This document shows positions 34,188 to 42,459 of a stretch of DNA of 64,000 bases, piece after piece. The number at the start of each line of letters is the position of its first letter. The first letter of the stretch is position 1. Source of the DNA: Natrinema longum (GTDB lineage Archaea > Halobacteriota > Halobacteria > Halobacteriales > Natrialbaceae); the NCBI RefSeq assembly GCF_017352095.1, contig NZ_CP071463.1, positions 682,001-746,000 of the forward strand, read 5' to 3'. Under the pieces are notes generated by a model. It was not told the origin of the DNA, did not search any database, and saw only the letters and a list, made by a program, of their open reading frames with translations. The position numbers and the translations under genes were made by a program.

Positions 34188-35351
34188 CTACGGTCGGAAC
34201 GTCACGGCGTCCTCGAGTTCGCGTGCACGCTCGAGCAGCTCGTCGACCGATTCGCTCTCTTCGGCCGCCGAGAGCGTCACGTGCCCCATTTTACGCAGCG
34301 GGCGGGCCTGCCGCTTGCCGTACCAGTGGAGGGCAGCGCCGGGCGTCTCGAGGATCTCGTCGATGTCGCCTAACTGTGCGGACTGTTCCGCGTCGACGTC
34401 GGCGAGCAGGTTCGCCATCACGGTCGGCGAGCGCAGCTCCGTCGAGCCAAGCGGCCAGCCCAGGACGGCACGAGCGTGCTGTTCGAACTGGGAGGTTTGG
34501 GTCCCTTCGATCGTCCAGTGGCCGGAGTTGTGCGGGCGCGGCGCGATCTCGTTGAGGAGGATCTCTCCCTCACGCGTTTCAAAAAGCTCGATCCCGTAGA
34601 CGCCGCGTCCGTCCATTACTTCGAGGACATCGCGCGCGACCGCGTGGGCTCGCTCGGTGACGGCGTCGCTCGAGCGTGCTGGAACGACGGTCTCCCGGAG
34701 GATCTCGTCTTCGTGGACGTTCTCCCCGATCGGGAAGGTCGCGACGTCGTCCTCGCCTTTGACCGCGATGACCGACACCTCGCGTTCGAAGTCGACGAAC
34801 GACTCGACCATCGCGGGGCCGGCGACCGACTCGAGGGCGTCCGCGGCGTCGGCTTTCGACTCCACGGGGACGTTACCCCGGCCGTCGTAGCCGCCGGTCC
34901 GGGCCTTGCACATTACCGGCGCGCCGTAGTCGTCGATCGCCGCCCGAACGTCGGCGGCGTCCTCGACCTCGCGGAACGGCGGCACTGGAACCCCGGCGGC
35001 CTCGAGTTCGCGCTTCTGGACGAGTTTGTCGTGGATGGTCTCGAGCGTCGAAGGGTCGGGATGGACGGGCGTTCCGGTGTCCTCGCTCACGCGCTCCATC
35101 ACGTCCTGATCGGCGAGTTCGATTTCGAACGTGAGCACGTCGGCGCGCGCGGCGAGTTCGCGGATCCCCGCCTCGTCGTCGAACCCGGCGACGATCTGAT
35201 CGCGGGCGAACGGCGCGGCCGGACAGTCAGGCGTCGGATCGAGGACGACCACCTCGACGCCAAGCGGCGCGGCCGCCTCGGCGAGCATCCGCCCGAGCTG
35301 TCCCCCTCCGACTACGCCGATCGTCGGTCCCGGCGTCCGTAGCGTTGTCAT
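34188..35351 (-). CDS. purK: N5-carboxyaminoimidazole ribonucleotide synthase PurK
   Basis: ATP-grasp enzyme making N5-CAIR from AIR, bicarbonate and ATP, 387 residues. N-terminal GVVGGGQLGRMLAEAA; ATP-grasp core with CKARTGGYDGRGN and VESFVDFEREVSVI; magnesium site in GVYGIELFETREGEILLNEI and APRPHNSGHWTIEG. First gene of purK-purE. It is divergent to nothing, since the RiPP precursors upstream run in the same direction; the separator is 35352-35531. Confidence 0.95.
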   Translation of the reverse strand: MTTLRTPGPTIGVVGGGQLGRMLAEAAAPLGVEVVVLDPTPDCPAAPFARDQIVAGFDDEAGIRELAARADVLTFEIELADQDVMERVSEDTGTPVHPDPSTLETIHDKLVQKRELEAAGVPVPPFREVEDAADVRAAIDDYGAPVMCKARTGGYDGRGNVPVESKADAADALESVAGPAMVESFVDFEREVSVIAVKGEDDVATFPIGENVHEDEILRETVVPARSSDAVTERAHAVARDVLEVMDGRGVYGIELFETREGEILLNEIAPRPHNSGHWTIEGTQTSQFEQHARAVLGWPLGSTELRSPTVMANLLADVDAEQSAQLGDIDEILETPGAALHWYGKRQARPLRKMGHVTLSAAEESESVDELLERARELEDAVTFRP

Positions 35352-35472
35352 TGCGCGGTCGTTGACGGTGGCTGCGCTTAAGAATTAGTGATTTGCGTTC
35401 CGCTTCGCTCCGAACTCGACTCGGGCCCGACGTCGAGAGGGTTCGACCGTGTCGTCGGTACCCGTCGCTACC

Positions 35473-35491
35473 GCGCTCGTTCGACGAGCGC
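35473..35491 (-). terminator. Hairpin downstream of RiPP precursor 1
   Basis: A perfect 8-bp stem GCGCTCGT/ACGAGCGC with a 3-nt loop, 40 nt past the stop of the first precursor gene on its strand. No clear T-run follows, so a terminator role is possible but unproven. It may separate the precursor genes from purK. Confidence 0.35.
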
Positions 35492-35531
35492 TGGAGCAAA
35501 GAAACGTGATTTGGCTGGTCGGTGTTTCAGT

Positions 35532-35702
35532 TCAGCAGCTACAGGAAAACGGCGCACTCGTTGTGGTCGTGACGGTCACCGTCGTCGTGGTCGTAATCGT
35601 ATCGTCGGCTCGGATCGGTGCGAGTTCGCGAATATCGAACTCCGAATCAAATTCGGCTTTCGTTGCTTCGAAACCGCCAATCGTATTCTGAACTGTGGAC
35701 AT
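35532..35702 (-). CDS. RiPP precursor peptide 1 (lanthipeptide-like, Thr-rich core)
   Basis: A 56-residue peptide gene, too short for usual ORF cut-offs. The leader (about residues 1-34) is acidic: MSTVQNTIGGFEATKAEFDS then EFDIRELAPIRADD. The C-terminal core (35-56) has 11 Thr and 3 Ser with only two Cys: TITTTTTVTVTTTT, then SAPFSCSC. Thr codons are mixed (ACG, ACC, ACA), so the run is selected at protein level, not made by base slippage. It shares FDSxF with the neighbouring peptide at 35804. A GATTTAA box sits 36 nt before the ATG. It lies divergent to an exporter and near lanM, as lanthipeptide precursors do. The leader cleavage site is not evident. Confidence 0.75.
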   Translation of the reverse strand: MSTVQNTIGGFEATKAEFDSEFDIRELAPIRADDTITTTTTVTVTTTTSAPFSCSC

Positions 35703-35731
35703 AGCCAATATACTATTATACGGAATAGATA

Positions 35732-35738
35732 TTAAATC
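35732..35738 (-). promoter_or_regulatory. TATA box of precursor 1
   Basis: Minus strand GATTTAA, its first base exactly 36 nt before the ATG at 35702. The surrounding 70 nt (35703-35772) are about 80 percent A/T in a G+C-rich genome. The same heptamer at the same distance precedes precursor 2. Confidence 0.7.
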
Positions 35739-35803
35739 TTTTTACTATATAATAAGATATTATAATTCCCAGCACAACCGTAACCGGAGAGCGGTCTGCT
35801 GGG

Positions 35804-35965
35804 TCAGTCGGCCGTCCCGGTTGTGGTCGTCGTGGTGACGGTCGTCCACGTCGTCAACTGGACGGCCGGACTCGAATCCGTTTCCGGTTCGAACGCCGAG
35901 TCGAACTGGTTCTTCAGTGTCTCTGGGCCACTGGTTACGTCTACATCGGGGTTTGCAACTGACAT
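35804..35965 (-). CDS. RiPP precursor peptide 2 (Cys-free, Thr-rich core)
   Basis: A 53-residue peptide gene. Leader about residues 1-37: MSVANPDVDVTSGPETLKNQ then FDSAFEPETDSSPAVQL; core: TTWTTVTTTTTT followed by GTAD. There are 11 Thr in the last 16 residues and no Cys at all, so no lanthionine ring can form within it. It shares the FDSxF(D/E) leader motif with precursor 1, probably the recognition site for LanM. It has its own GATTTAA promoter box, 36 nt before the ATG. Mixed Thr codons argue for a real protein. Two precursors may act together as a two-peptide system, which is inference. Confidence 0.72.
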   Translation of the reverse strand: MSVANPDVDVTSGPETLKNQFDSAFEPETDSSPAVQLTTWTTVTTTTTTGTAD

Positions 35966-36149
35966 AACCGATTAGAAAATATACACCAGGAATCTTAAAT
36001 CATTCTATAAAATGATAGGAAAAACGATGGGCGGTAGGTGCATCGGTCCGTCGTGTCGACCACTATCACTCGTCTTCACGCTCCGTCGTCATTTGACGAA
36101 GTTATTCTACCAATAAGTATTAAATATGGTCTGTTCTATAATTTTATAC
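35966..36149. promoter_or_regulatory. Divergent promoter region, precursor 2 / exporter
   Basis: A 184-nt A/T-rich spacer. On the minus strand GATTTAA (35995-36001) starts 36 nt before the ATG of precursor 2. On the plus strand TATTAAAT (36118-36125) lies 24-32 nt before the exporter ATG at 36150, which favours this start over the ATG at 36126. No other gene is seen. Confidence 0.6.
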
Positions 36150-37163
36150 ATGGGCGGAAAGACAGAAGCTTCGAATCGGCATCCGCGAGGCGAACCCGTC
36201 TCCCATGGCCGGTCCGAGACGGTCGTGTCGGTCGACGGGTTAACGAAATCGTACGGAACCGGCTCGGATACCGTTACCGCGGTAGACCAACTCTCGTTCG
36301 AGATTGAAGCGGGAACCGTCGTCGGTCTGCTCGGACCCAACGGTGCCGGGAAAACGACGACCATCAAAATGCTTCTGGGCCTAATCCAACCCAGTGACGG
36401 TGTCGCTCGACTCTGTGGCACCGACGTCGAAAAGTCATCCGAGATGGTGTATCGGTCGGTAGCAGCGATGCTTGAGGGAGCGCGAAACATCTACTGGCGA
36501 CTGACCGTTCGTGAAAACGTGCGGTTTTTCGCCCGACTCGGAGACGAACCGGCTGACCCGAACCGGGTCGGTCGGATAATTTCGCAGGTCGGACTCGAGT
36601 CGAAAGCCGACACTCCGGTAAACGAACTCTCACGCGGAATGAAACAAAAGGCGTCGCTGGCGTGTACGCTCGTCCGGGAAACACCAGTCGTGTTTCTCGA
36701 CGAGCCGACGCTCGGCCTCGATGTCGAGAGTTCGTTAGAGTTACGTCGCGAGCTCCGGCAACTGGTCACTCGCGACGGGCGAACGGTACTCCTCTCGAGT
36801 CACGATATGCAAGTAATAGAAGCGGTCTGCGATCGCGTGATCATTCTGAATGACGGTGAGATACTCGCCAACGACACCGTCGAGAATCTCCTTGACGTAT
36901 TTCACACCCAGACCTTTCGTATCACCGTCCGGGGCCGACTGTCCCCCGACGTACGGACTGAACTGACCGAACGATTCGGTGCCACTCGGTGGGCCGAACA
37001 CGGCGACCAACACCGCTTCGAGACGACCAGCGTGCGAGGAAACGAGTTCTACGCGTTGATGGACGTTCTTCGGGAGTCGTCGACGACGTTCGTGTCAGTC
37101 GATACCGTCGAACCGGACCTCGAAGACATCTTCCTGCGCATTATCGACGACGGGGAGGTGTGA
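36150..37163 (+). CDS. ABC transporter ATP-binding protein (RiPP export/immunity)
   Basis: A 337-residue ABC-2-type ATPase. Walker A GLLGPNGAGKTTTIKMLLG (about 60-78), Q-loop region, signature NELSRGMKQKASLACTL, Walker B VVFLDEPTLGLD, H-loop LLSSHDMQVIEA, and a C-terminal extension (about 240-337) typical of drug/lantibiotic-immunity exporters such as LanF. No C39 peptidase domain is present. The permease follows after four nt. Context next to the precursors and lanM suggests export of or self-protection from the peptides. The start at 36150 is set by the TATA box distance. Confidence 0.88.
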   Translation: MGGKTEASNRHPRGEPVSHGRSETVVSVDGLTKSYGTGSDTVTAVDQLSFEIEAGTVVGLLGPNGAGKTTTIKMLLGLIQPSDGVARLCGTDVEKSSEMVYRSVAAMLEGARNIYWRLTVRENVRFFARLGDEPADPNRVGRIISQVGLESKADTPVNELSRGMKQKASLACTLVRETPVVFLDEPTLGLDVESSLELRRELRQLVTRDGRTVLLSSHDMQVIEAVCDRVIILNDGEILANDTVENLLDVFHTQTFRITVRGRLSPDVRTELTERFGATRWAEHGDQHRFETTSVRGNEFYALMDVLRESSTTFVSVDTVEPDLEDIFLRIIDDGEV

Positions 37164-37167
37164 TCGG

Positions 37168-37944
37168 ATGTCCGGTCATCGGAGACTGCTGATCGCGGTC
37201 TTCGAAAAGCAGTTGATCCTGCTCAAACGCTACTGGCTCAACACGGTTCTGATGCTCTTTGGTGTCTACCTCATGTTTGCAATGGTCTTTTTCGGCGGGC
37301 AAACGGTCGGCGGTAACAGCATCGATAGCGCCCTCGATACTGTCGTCATCGGATTCTTCCTGTTTCTGGCCGCGAGTGCTGCGTACTTCGACGTCGCGCG
37401 GAGCATCATGCAAGAAGCGCAGTGGGGAACGCTCGAGCAGTTGTACATGTCTCCGTTTGGTATTGGTCACGTACTCGGGGTCAAGACGGTCTTCAACATC
37501 GTCGTCAGCATCGGGCTGGCGATCGGGTTGCTGGGACTGATGCTCGTGACCACCGGCCGATCCCTCACGGTCGACCTCGTCACGATCGTTCCCCTGCTCG
37601 TCATGACGATCCTTCCGGCAGTCGGGATCGGCTACTTCATCGCCGGACTCTCCTTGCTGTACAAGCGAATCGAGAACGTTCAGCAGTTGCTCCAGTTCGG
37701 TTTCGTGGGGCTTATCGCGGCCCCGGGAGCGGTGCAGGGACCGATTCTGGTCTTCCTTCCGTTGAGTTTCGGGAGCGACCTGTTGATGCGAGCGATGACG
37801 GACGGGACTCGACTGTGGGAGTTTTCGCTGCTCGAGTTGACGGCTCTCGTGGGGAGTAGCGTCGGGTATCTCGTCGTCGGATACGTTATTTTTGGACGAT
37901 TCGTCGAACGAACCCGCAAGCGCGGCATCATGGGCCACTACTGA
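37168..37944 (+). CDS. ABC-2 type permease (RiPP export/immunity)
   Basis: A 258-residue six-helix ABC-2 permease. It begins HRRLLIAVFEKQLILLKRYW (amphipathic entry), then helices such as TVLMLFGVYLMFAMVFFGG, VVIGFFLFLAASAAYF and GLAIGLLGLMLVTTG; the ABC-2 coupling segment EAQWGTLEQLYMSPFGIGHV is clear. It partners the ATPase at 36150, with which it is co-transcribed. Similar pairs give lantibiotic self-immunity or export; which one here is not known. Converges with the SHOCT gene. Confidence 0.87.
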   Translation: MSGHRRLLIAVFEKQLILLKRYWLNTVLMLFGVYLMFAMVFFGGQTVGGNSIDSALDTVVIGFFLFLAASAAYFDVARSIMQEAQWGTLEQLYMSPFGIGHVLGVKTVFNIVVSIGLAIGLLGLMLVTTGRSLTVDLVTIVPLLVMTILPAVGIGYFIAGLSLLYKRIENVQQLLQFGFVGLIAAPGAVQGPILVFLPLSFGSDLLMRAMTDGTRLWEFSLLELTALVGSSVGYLVVGYVIFGRFVERTRKRGIMGHY

Positions 37945-38028
37945 AGTCCCAACGGACCCTCACAACCGGTCCGTCGTCGCGTCCCCGCTTACGACTCGAC
38001 TCGCACCGAGACTGCCGGGACGGAAGAA

Positions 38029-38409
38029 TTAGGCTCGATCGAACTCGGGCTCGCGGTCGGCGTCTTCGTCGGCCCGGCTCGGGGTCTCGTTGCTCGAGCG
38101 CGACGACTCGGTGTCGAGGACCGTTTCGACTCGTCGCTCGAACTCCGATTCGGTGAGTTCGCCGCGTGCATATCGGTCTCGGAGGGTCTCGAGTGAATCG
38201 GTCGCGTTTCGCTCGGGAGACTCGTCCGACTCGGATTCCGACCGAGACTTGTCCGCGAGCCGTCCCGCGACCACGAACGAGACGCAAAGACCCACTACGA
38301 GTGTGAACGCGAGTGCTGCGGCCAGGATCGAACCCAGGAGTGCAAAGAGGAGGACGAGTGGAATCCCGAGAGCAGCGGCGAAGAGTCCGATTTCGCTCCC
38401 CTTGTCCAT
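38029..38409 (-). CDS. SHOCT-domain membrane protein
   Basis: A 126-residue protein with two membrane helices (FAAALGIPLVLLFALLGSIL and AAALAFTLVVGLCVSFVVAG) then an acidic Ser/Glu linker and a SHOCT motif LETLRDRYARGELTESEFER (about residues 72-92). SHOCT domains are short C-terminal modules thought to aid oligomerisation; such proteins are very common in haloarchaea. It sits between the exporter and lanM but on the opposite strand, so its link to the RiPP locus is uncertain. Confidence 0.85.
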   Translation of the reverse strand: MDKGSEIGLFAAALGIPLVLLFALLGSILAAALAFTLVVGLCVSFVVAGRLADKSRSESESDESPERNATDSLETLRDRYARGELTESEFERRVETVLDTESSRSSNETPSRADEDADREPEFDRA

Positions 38410-38655
38410 TATCTTGCGTTACGTAATTACCGATGAAAAATTTGTCGCTCAGTACCCAACCGTCGTGAATCGAACGCGGTGACGGGAGCGAAACCCGAAA
38501 AGACCACCGGCGTACACGACGCGATCCGCCAAACCGGTACTTGGGGGCGTTAAATCATATACCTCGAGTAGTATTTCTACCCCAGCTACTTATGTATGAG
38601 GTGTACACTAATTAGAAATAAATCACGATTGGTGTCGAGAGATCATCGGAACACT

Positions 38656-41600
38656 ATGAGCAAGATATTCAGCGAAACGGAGCAGCGGCGAATCGCAGCA
38701 CAGTCTCGAACCCTCCTCGAACGACTCTCCGACCCGGATGCGTTCGAGTACGATATCGACGACGCCACGGCCGACGATCTCGTCGAAGCGTGGCGCGAAC
38801 GATATCCGGACGATGAATCGTTCCACCGACGACTCGACCGCGAGGAGTTCTCGCAGGACGAGCTACGGCGAGCGGCGTGCGTCGATACGCTGGCCGAAGG
38901 CGAGGAGATACCCGCCTGGGTCGATCGATTGGACGCGCTCGCAGCAGCGATCGAGTCGCACTCTCCGGACGAATTTCCGGAGAACTTGATCCCGAATCCG
39001 GAGCAATGGGTTCACAACGAACGAGAGAAACCGTTCGGTGCGCTTTCGGCAGTCGTTGCGGAGTACGCCCGGGAGCAACTCGGCGACGTGGCCCTTGAGG
39101 TGTTATCCGACGACACGATCGGGATCATGCAGGAGTGGTTTCGAGTACGGTTCGAGACGAGATTTTCACGAATACTGTACGTCGAATTTAAGACCTACGT
39201 CGCCGCACACGATCAAGCGTTGGCTCGTGCGGACCCTGACGAGTTCTCGGAGCGACCAACGACGTACTACGATCAGTTCATCGAGGCGCTCTTTTCCGGT
39301 GCGTTCCCGTCTCTCTGTCTGGAATATCCGGTTTTCGCTAGACTCCTCACGACTCAGATCAGACAGTGGGACGAGCATCTCGAAGAGTTCAGTCGCCGCC
39401 TGCAAGCCGACCGGGAACTGCTCGCGGAGCGCTTTACCGAGGACGGCGACCTCGGCGATGTCGTCGAAATTTACTCCCTCGCGGACGACACGCACGGCGA
39501 TGGGCGTGCGATAATGCGCGTGGAGTTCGAATCGGGCGTCACGGTCGCATACAAGCCTCGAAGCGTTGGGGCCGGTGCGGCGTTCTACGATACCCTCGCG
39601 GATCTCGACGAGCAGTTGCCGGTCACGATGGGGATCGAACCGACGTACGTGCGTCGGGACGGATACGGGTGGATGGAGTGGATCGAGCGACGCGACTGTC
39701 GAACCGAACGCGATGTCGAACGCTATTACCGCCGAGCCGGTGCTCTCAGTTGCCTCACGTACTTCTTCGAGTTCACCGACTGTCACCTCGAGAATCTGGT
39801 TAGTGCGGGCTCGACTCCCGCACTCGTCGACGCTGAGACGATTTTCCACCCGTATATCGGCCCCGACCGCTCCCCGATGCCGACCGGCGTTCAGCGCTTC
39901 GTCCGGAACAACGTTCTGTTGAGCCTCCTGTTGCCCTACGAGATCGGCGGTTCGATGGCCGAACTCGGCGGTGGTGATACGTCTGCACTGATGGCCGGAA
40001 TCGGTATCTCCGACGACGACGCGACGCTAACCCACGTCAGTTCGCCTCACATCACGGCCGTCAACACCGACGTGATGGCGGTCGAACGCGACCATCCAGC
40101 CATCGATCGGAGCGATAACGTACCGAAGGTAGACGGCCGCGGACGGCCGCCCGACGAGTACGTGACGGCGGTCACCACTGGATTCGAAGAGACGTACAGA
40201 TCCATACTCGAGTTGCGAGATTCAGGAGCGCTGTTCGACGAGATCGAACTGTTCGATCGGTTCTCGGGGGTCGAAAACAGAATCGTGTACAGACCGACGC
40301 AGGTGTACGCGACCCTTCTGCAGAAGTTGTGTTCGCGAGCCTCGCTCAGTGACGGGTTCCGGTTCGGTGTGGCGATGGAGGAGTTGGCGGTTCCGTTCTG
40401 CGACGGAACCGTTTCCGGGGACGTTCCGTGGAAACTCTACGATTCTGAGCGAGTCGAACTGCGACGACTGGATCCGCCCCGGTTCACGTCTGAAACCGAT
40501 CGAACGGAGATCGAATTCGGGGGTGAACCGACGGGAGTCGACGCCGGAACGTCCGGGATCAGTCGAAGCCGAGACCGGATCGAATCGGCTTCGATCGCGG
40601 ACATGAACACGCAACTCGAGTTGATCCGAGGAGCGCTCGGAGCGAAACCGGATCCATCGCCGGATCTCGGTGGCGCGATTCGACCCGACGAATCGTCCAT
40701 CGACGAGACATCGCTTCGGTCCGAAGCGGCGGCGCTATTCGAGCGGATTCGTCGACTCGGCTCGTCGCGGGAAAGTGAGGAACTGAACTGGACGTGGATA
40801 GAGTCGATCGACACGACCGATCGACTGACGATTCATCCGTTCGACGAGACGCTGCACGTCGGGACCGGTGGCGTCGCACTTCTATCTGCCAGTCTGTACC
40901 AACTTACCGGCGAGGATCGCTACGCGACCGTCGCGCGGGACGTGATCGAACCGACTCTTCGCTCGGTTCGATCCGCTCAGGTCACGCCGTCGATGTCGAA
41001 ACACGGTGGAGTGACCGGTATCGGATCCGTGATCTACGGAATCGCGACGGTCGGGGCGATGCTCGGCGACGAAGCGACGCTCCGAACGGGTGTTCAGGCC
41101 GCCCGGTCGATAGGGACGGACGCGGTCGGCCCCGATACACAGTACGACGTCGCCGGAGGGGCGGCGGGGACAATCCTCGGCCTCCTCGCGCTCGACGAGC
41201 GGTACGAATCCGACGAGCTCGTGTCGATCGCAACCGAGTGTGGCGACGAGTTGCTCGCCAACCGATCCGAATCCGAGGGAGGATACCGCGTATGGCACAC
41301 GATCGACGAGTGTCCGCCTCTGACCGGATTCCTACACGGAGCCAGCGGAATCGCGTACTCGCTCACGCGGTTGTACGAAGCGACCGGCGACGAGGCCTAT
41401 CTGTCCGCGGCGATAGAAGCCGTCGAATTCGAGGCACAGCAGTACTCCGAAAGAGCCTCGAACTGGCGGGATCGCCGGCCTTGGGTCGATGACGAGTTCA
41501 CCGATCGATGGAGTTACGGCCGCACCGGAATCGGTCTCTCGCGACTCGGGATGCGGGCGGCGACCGATCACGAACTCGTTGAACGCGATCTTTCGCGAGC

Positions 41601-41898
41601 CCTCGACGGGATAGACGCCGATGAATTGTTACCGGTAGACGACCTCGCCGACGGGAACTGCGGCCGCGTCGAGTTTCTCAACGCCACCGCGAGACGCACC
41701 GAGCGTCGCGTGGAGACCCCGGAAACGGCACTGGAGGGCTGTCTCGCCCGGAAGGCGACGAACGGAACTTTCCGTACGTCAGACGAACAGACATATCTCG
41801 CCAATCCATCGTTTCTCGGCGGTCTCGCGGGTATCTCGTACACGCTACTGCGGGTCGTAGAGTCGGAGTCGCTCCCGTGCGTCCTTCTCTTCGAGTGA
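38656..41898 (+). CDS. LanM-type class II lanthipeptide synthetase, degenerate cyclase
   Basis: A 1080-residue bifunctional LanM homologue. The N-terminal DUF4135 kinase/elimination domain (about 110-640) has its key residues: DDTHGDGR (D278, H280), VAYKPRS (K300), TDCHLEN (D375, H377, N380), LVDAETIF (D392, E394) and NRIVYRPTQVYATLLQ. It should phosphorylate and dehydrate Ser/Thr. The C-terminal LanC-like domain (about 770-1080) keeps FLHGASG (H894), but the zinc ligands are lost: WCYG is WSYG (S953) and CHG is ADG (A998, D999). Canonical thioether cyclisation is therefore doubtful. The ATG at 38656 follows an A/T-rich TTAGAAATAAATC. Partners are the two Thr-rich precursors and exporter 2.5-3 kb upstream. 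Confidence 0.9.
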   Translation: MSKIFSETEQRRIAAQSRTLLERLSDPDAFEYDIDDATADDLVEAWRERYPDDESFHRRLDREEFSQDELRRAACVDTLAEGEEIPAWVDRLDALAAAIESHSPDEFPENLIPNPEQWVHNEREKPFGALSAVVAEYAREQLGDVALEVLSDDTIGIMQEWFRVRFETRFSRILYVEFKTYVAAHDQALARADPDEFSERPTTYYDQFIEALFSGAFPSLCLEYPVFARLLTTQIRQWDEHLEEFSRRLQADRELLAERFTEDGDLGDVVEIYSLADDTHGDGRAIMRVEFESGVTVAYKPRSVGAGAAFYDTLADLDEQLPVTMGIEPTYVRRDGYGWMEWIERRDCRTERDVERYYRRAGALSCLTYFFEFTDCHLENLVSAGSTPALVDAETIFHPYIGPDRSPMPTGVQRFVRNNVLLSLLLPYEIGGSMAELGGGDTSALMAGIGISDDDATLTHVSSPHITAVNTDVMAVERDHPAIDRSDNVPKVDGRGRPPDEYVTAVTTGFEETYRSILELRDSGALFDEIELFDRFSGVENRIVYRPTQVYATLLQKLCSRASLSDGFRFGVAMEELAVPFCDGTVSGDVPWKLYDSERVELRRLDPPRFTSETDRTEIEFGGEPTGVDAGTSGISRSRDRIESASIADMNTQLELIRGALGAKPDPSPDLGGAIRPDESSIDETSLRSEAAALFERIRRLGSSRESEELNWTWIESIDTTDRLTIHPFDETLHVGTGGVALLSASLYQLTGEDRYATVARDVIEPTLRSVRSAQVTPSMSKHGGVTGIGSVIYGIATVGAMLGDEATLRTGVQAARSIGTDAVGPDTQYDVAGGAAGTILGLLALDERYESDELVSIATECGDELLANRSESEGGYRVWHTIDECPPLTGFLHGASGIAYSLTRLYEATGDEAYLSAAIEAVEFEAQQYSERASNWRDRRPWVDDEFTDRWSYGRTGIGLSRLGMRAATDHELVERDLSRALDGIDADELLPVDDLADGNCGRVEFLNATARRTERRVETPETALEGCLARKATNGTFRTSDEQTYLANPSFLGGLAGISYTLLRVVESESLPCVLLFE

Positions 41899-42024
41899 GG
41901 CCGTGAGCCGGTGACGACGGCGTCGACCGGCGGACATCGATACGAAGGTGTCGGCTGGCTGGCTCACGTGCCGTCGTCCGCGAAGAACGGTACCTCTTTT
42001 ACCCGCCCTCCCCACCGGTCGCCT

Positions 42025-42459
42025 ATGACCACGCTCGGACTGGTGGTCGCGGAATTCAACCGACCGATCACCGAGCAGATGGAGCAGGAGGCACTCGAGG
42101 CGGCCAACGCCGCGGGTGCGGAGGTGTACGAGACGGTCCACGTGCCGGGGGTGTACGACGCGCCCCTGGCAGCCGACCGGCTCGCTCGCCGCGAAGGAGT
42201 CGACGCTGTCGCCGTGATCGGCACCGTCATCACCGGCGATACAGATCACGATCAGGTGATCACCGACGCCACCGCCCAGCGACTCTCCGACGTGAGTCTC
42301 GAGCGTGACACGCCCGTGACCCTCGGCGTAACCGGGCCCGGCATGTCCGCCGCCGAATCGCGCGAACGCGTCGAGAACGCGGCCACGGCCGTCGACGGGG
42401 CGCTCGATCTCGTCGACGAACTACCCGATCCCAGTCCAGCGACCGATTCCCAGCAATGA
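42025..42459 (+). CDS. ribH: Lumazine synthase RibH
   Basis: 6,7-dimethyl-8-ribityllumazine synthase, penultimate step of riboflavin synthesis, 144 residues. Family motifs: VVAEFNRPITEQM, HVPGVYDAPLAADRL, VAVIGTVITGDTDHDQVITD (substrate loop with His) and VTLGVTGPGMS. Length is normal for archaeal RibH. The ATG at 42025 is used; it lies about 29 nt after the TATA-like cctctttta. It overlaps the aminotransferase start by four bases (ATGA), suggesting co-translation. Confidence 0.95.
   Translation: MTTLGLVVAEFNRPITEQMEQEALEAANAAGAEVYETVHVPGVYDAPLAADRLARREGVDAVAVIGTVITGDTDHDQVITDATAQRLSDVSLERDTPVTLGVTGPGMSAAESRERVENAATAVDGALDLVDELPDPSPATDSQQ

Noticed and set aside
35449-35691. Plus-strand frame with a poly-valine run, opposite precursor 1
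   Set aside because: It is the mirror image of the Thr codons of the minus-strand precursor; the promoter box, leader motif and LanM context all favour the minus strand.
38029-38409. SHOCT protein as a possible RiPP-locus member
   Set aside because: It is on the opposite strand, SHOCT proteins are very common in haloarchaea, and nothing ties it to the peptides.
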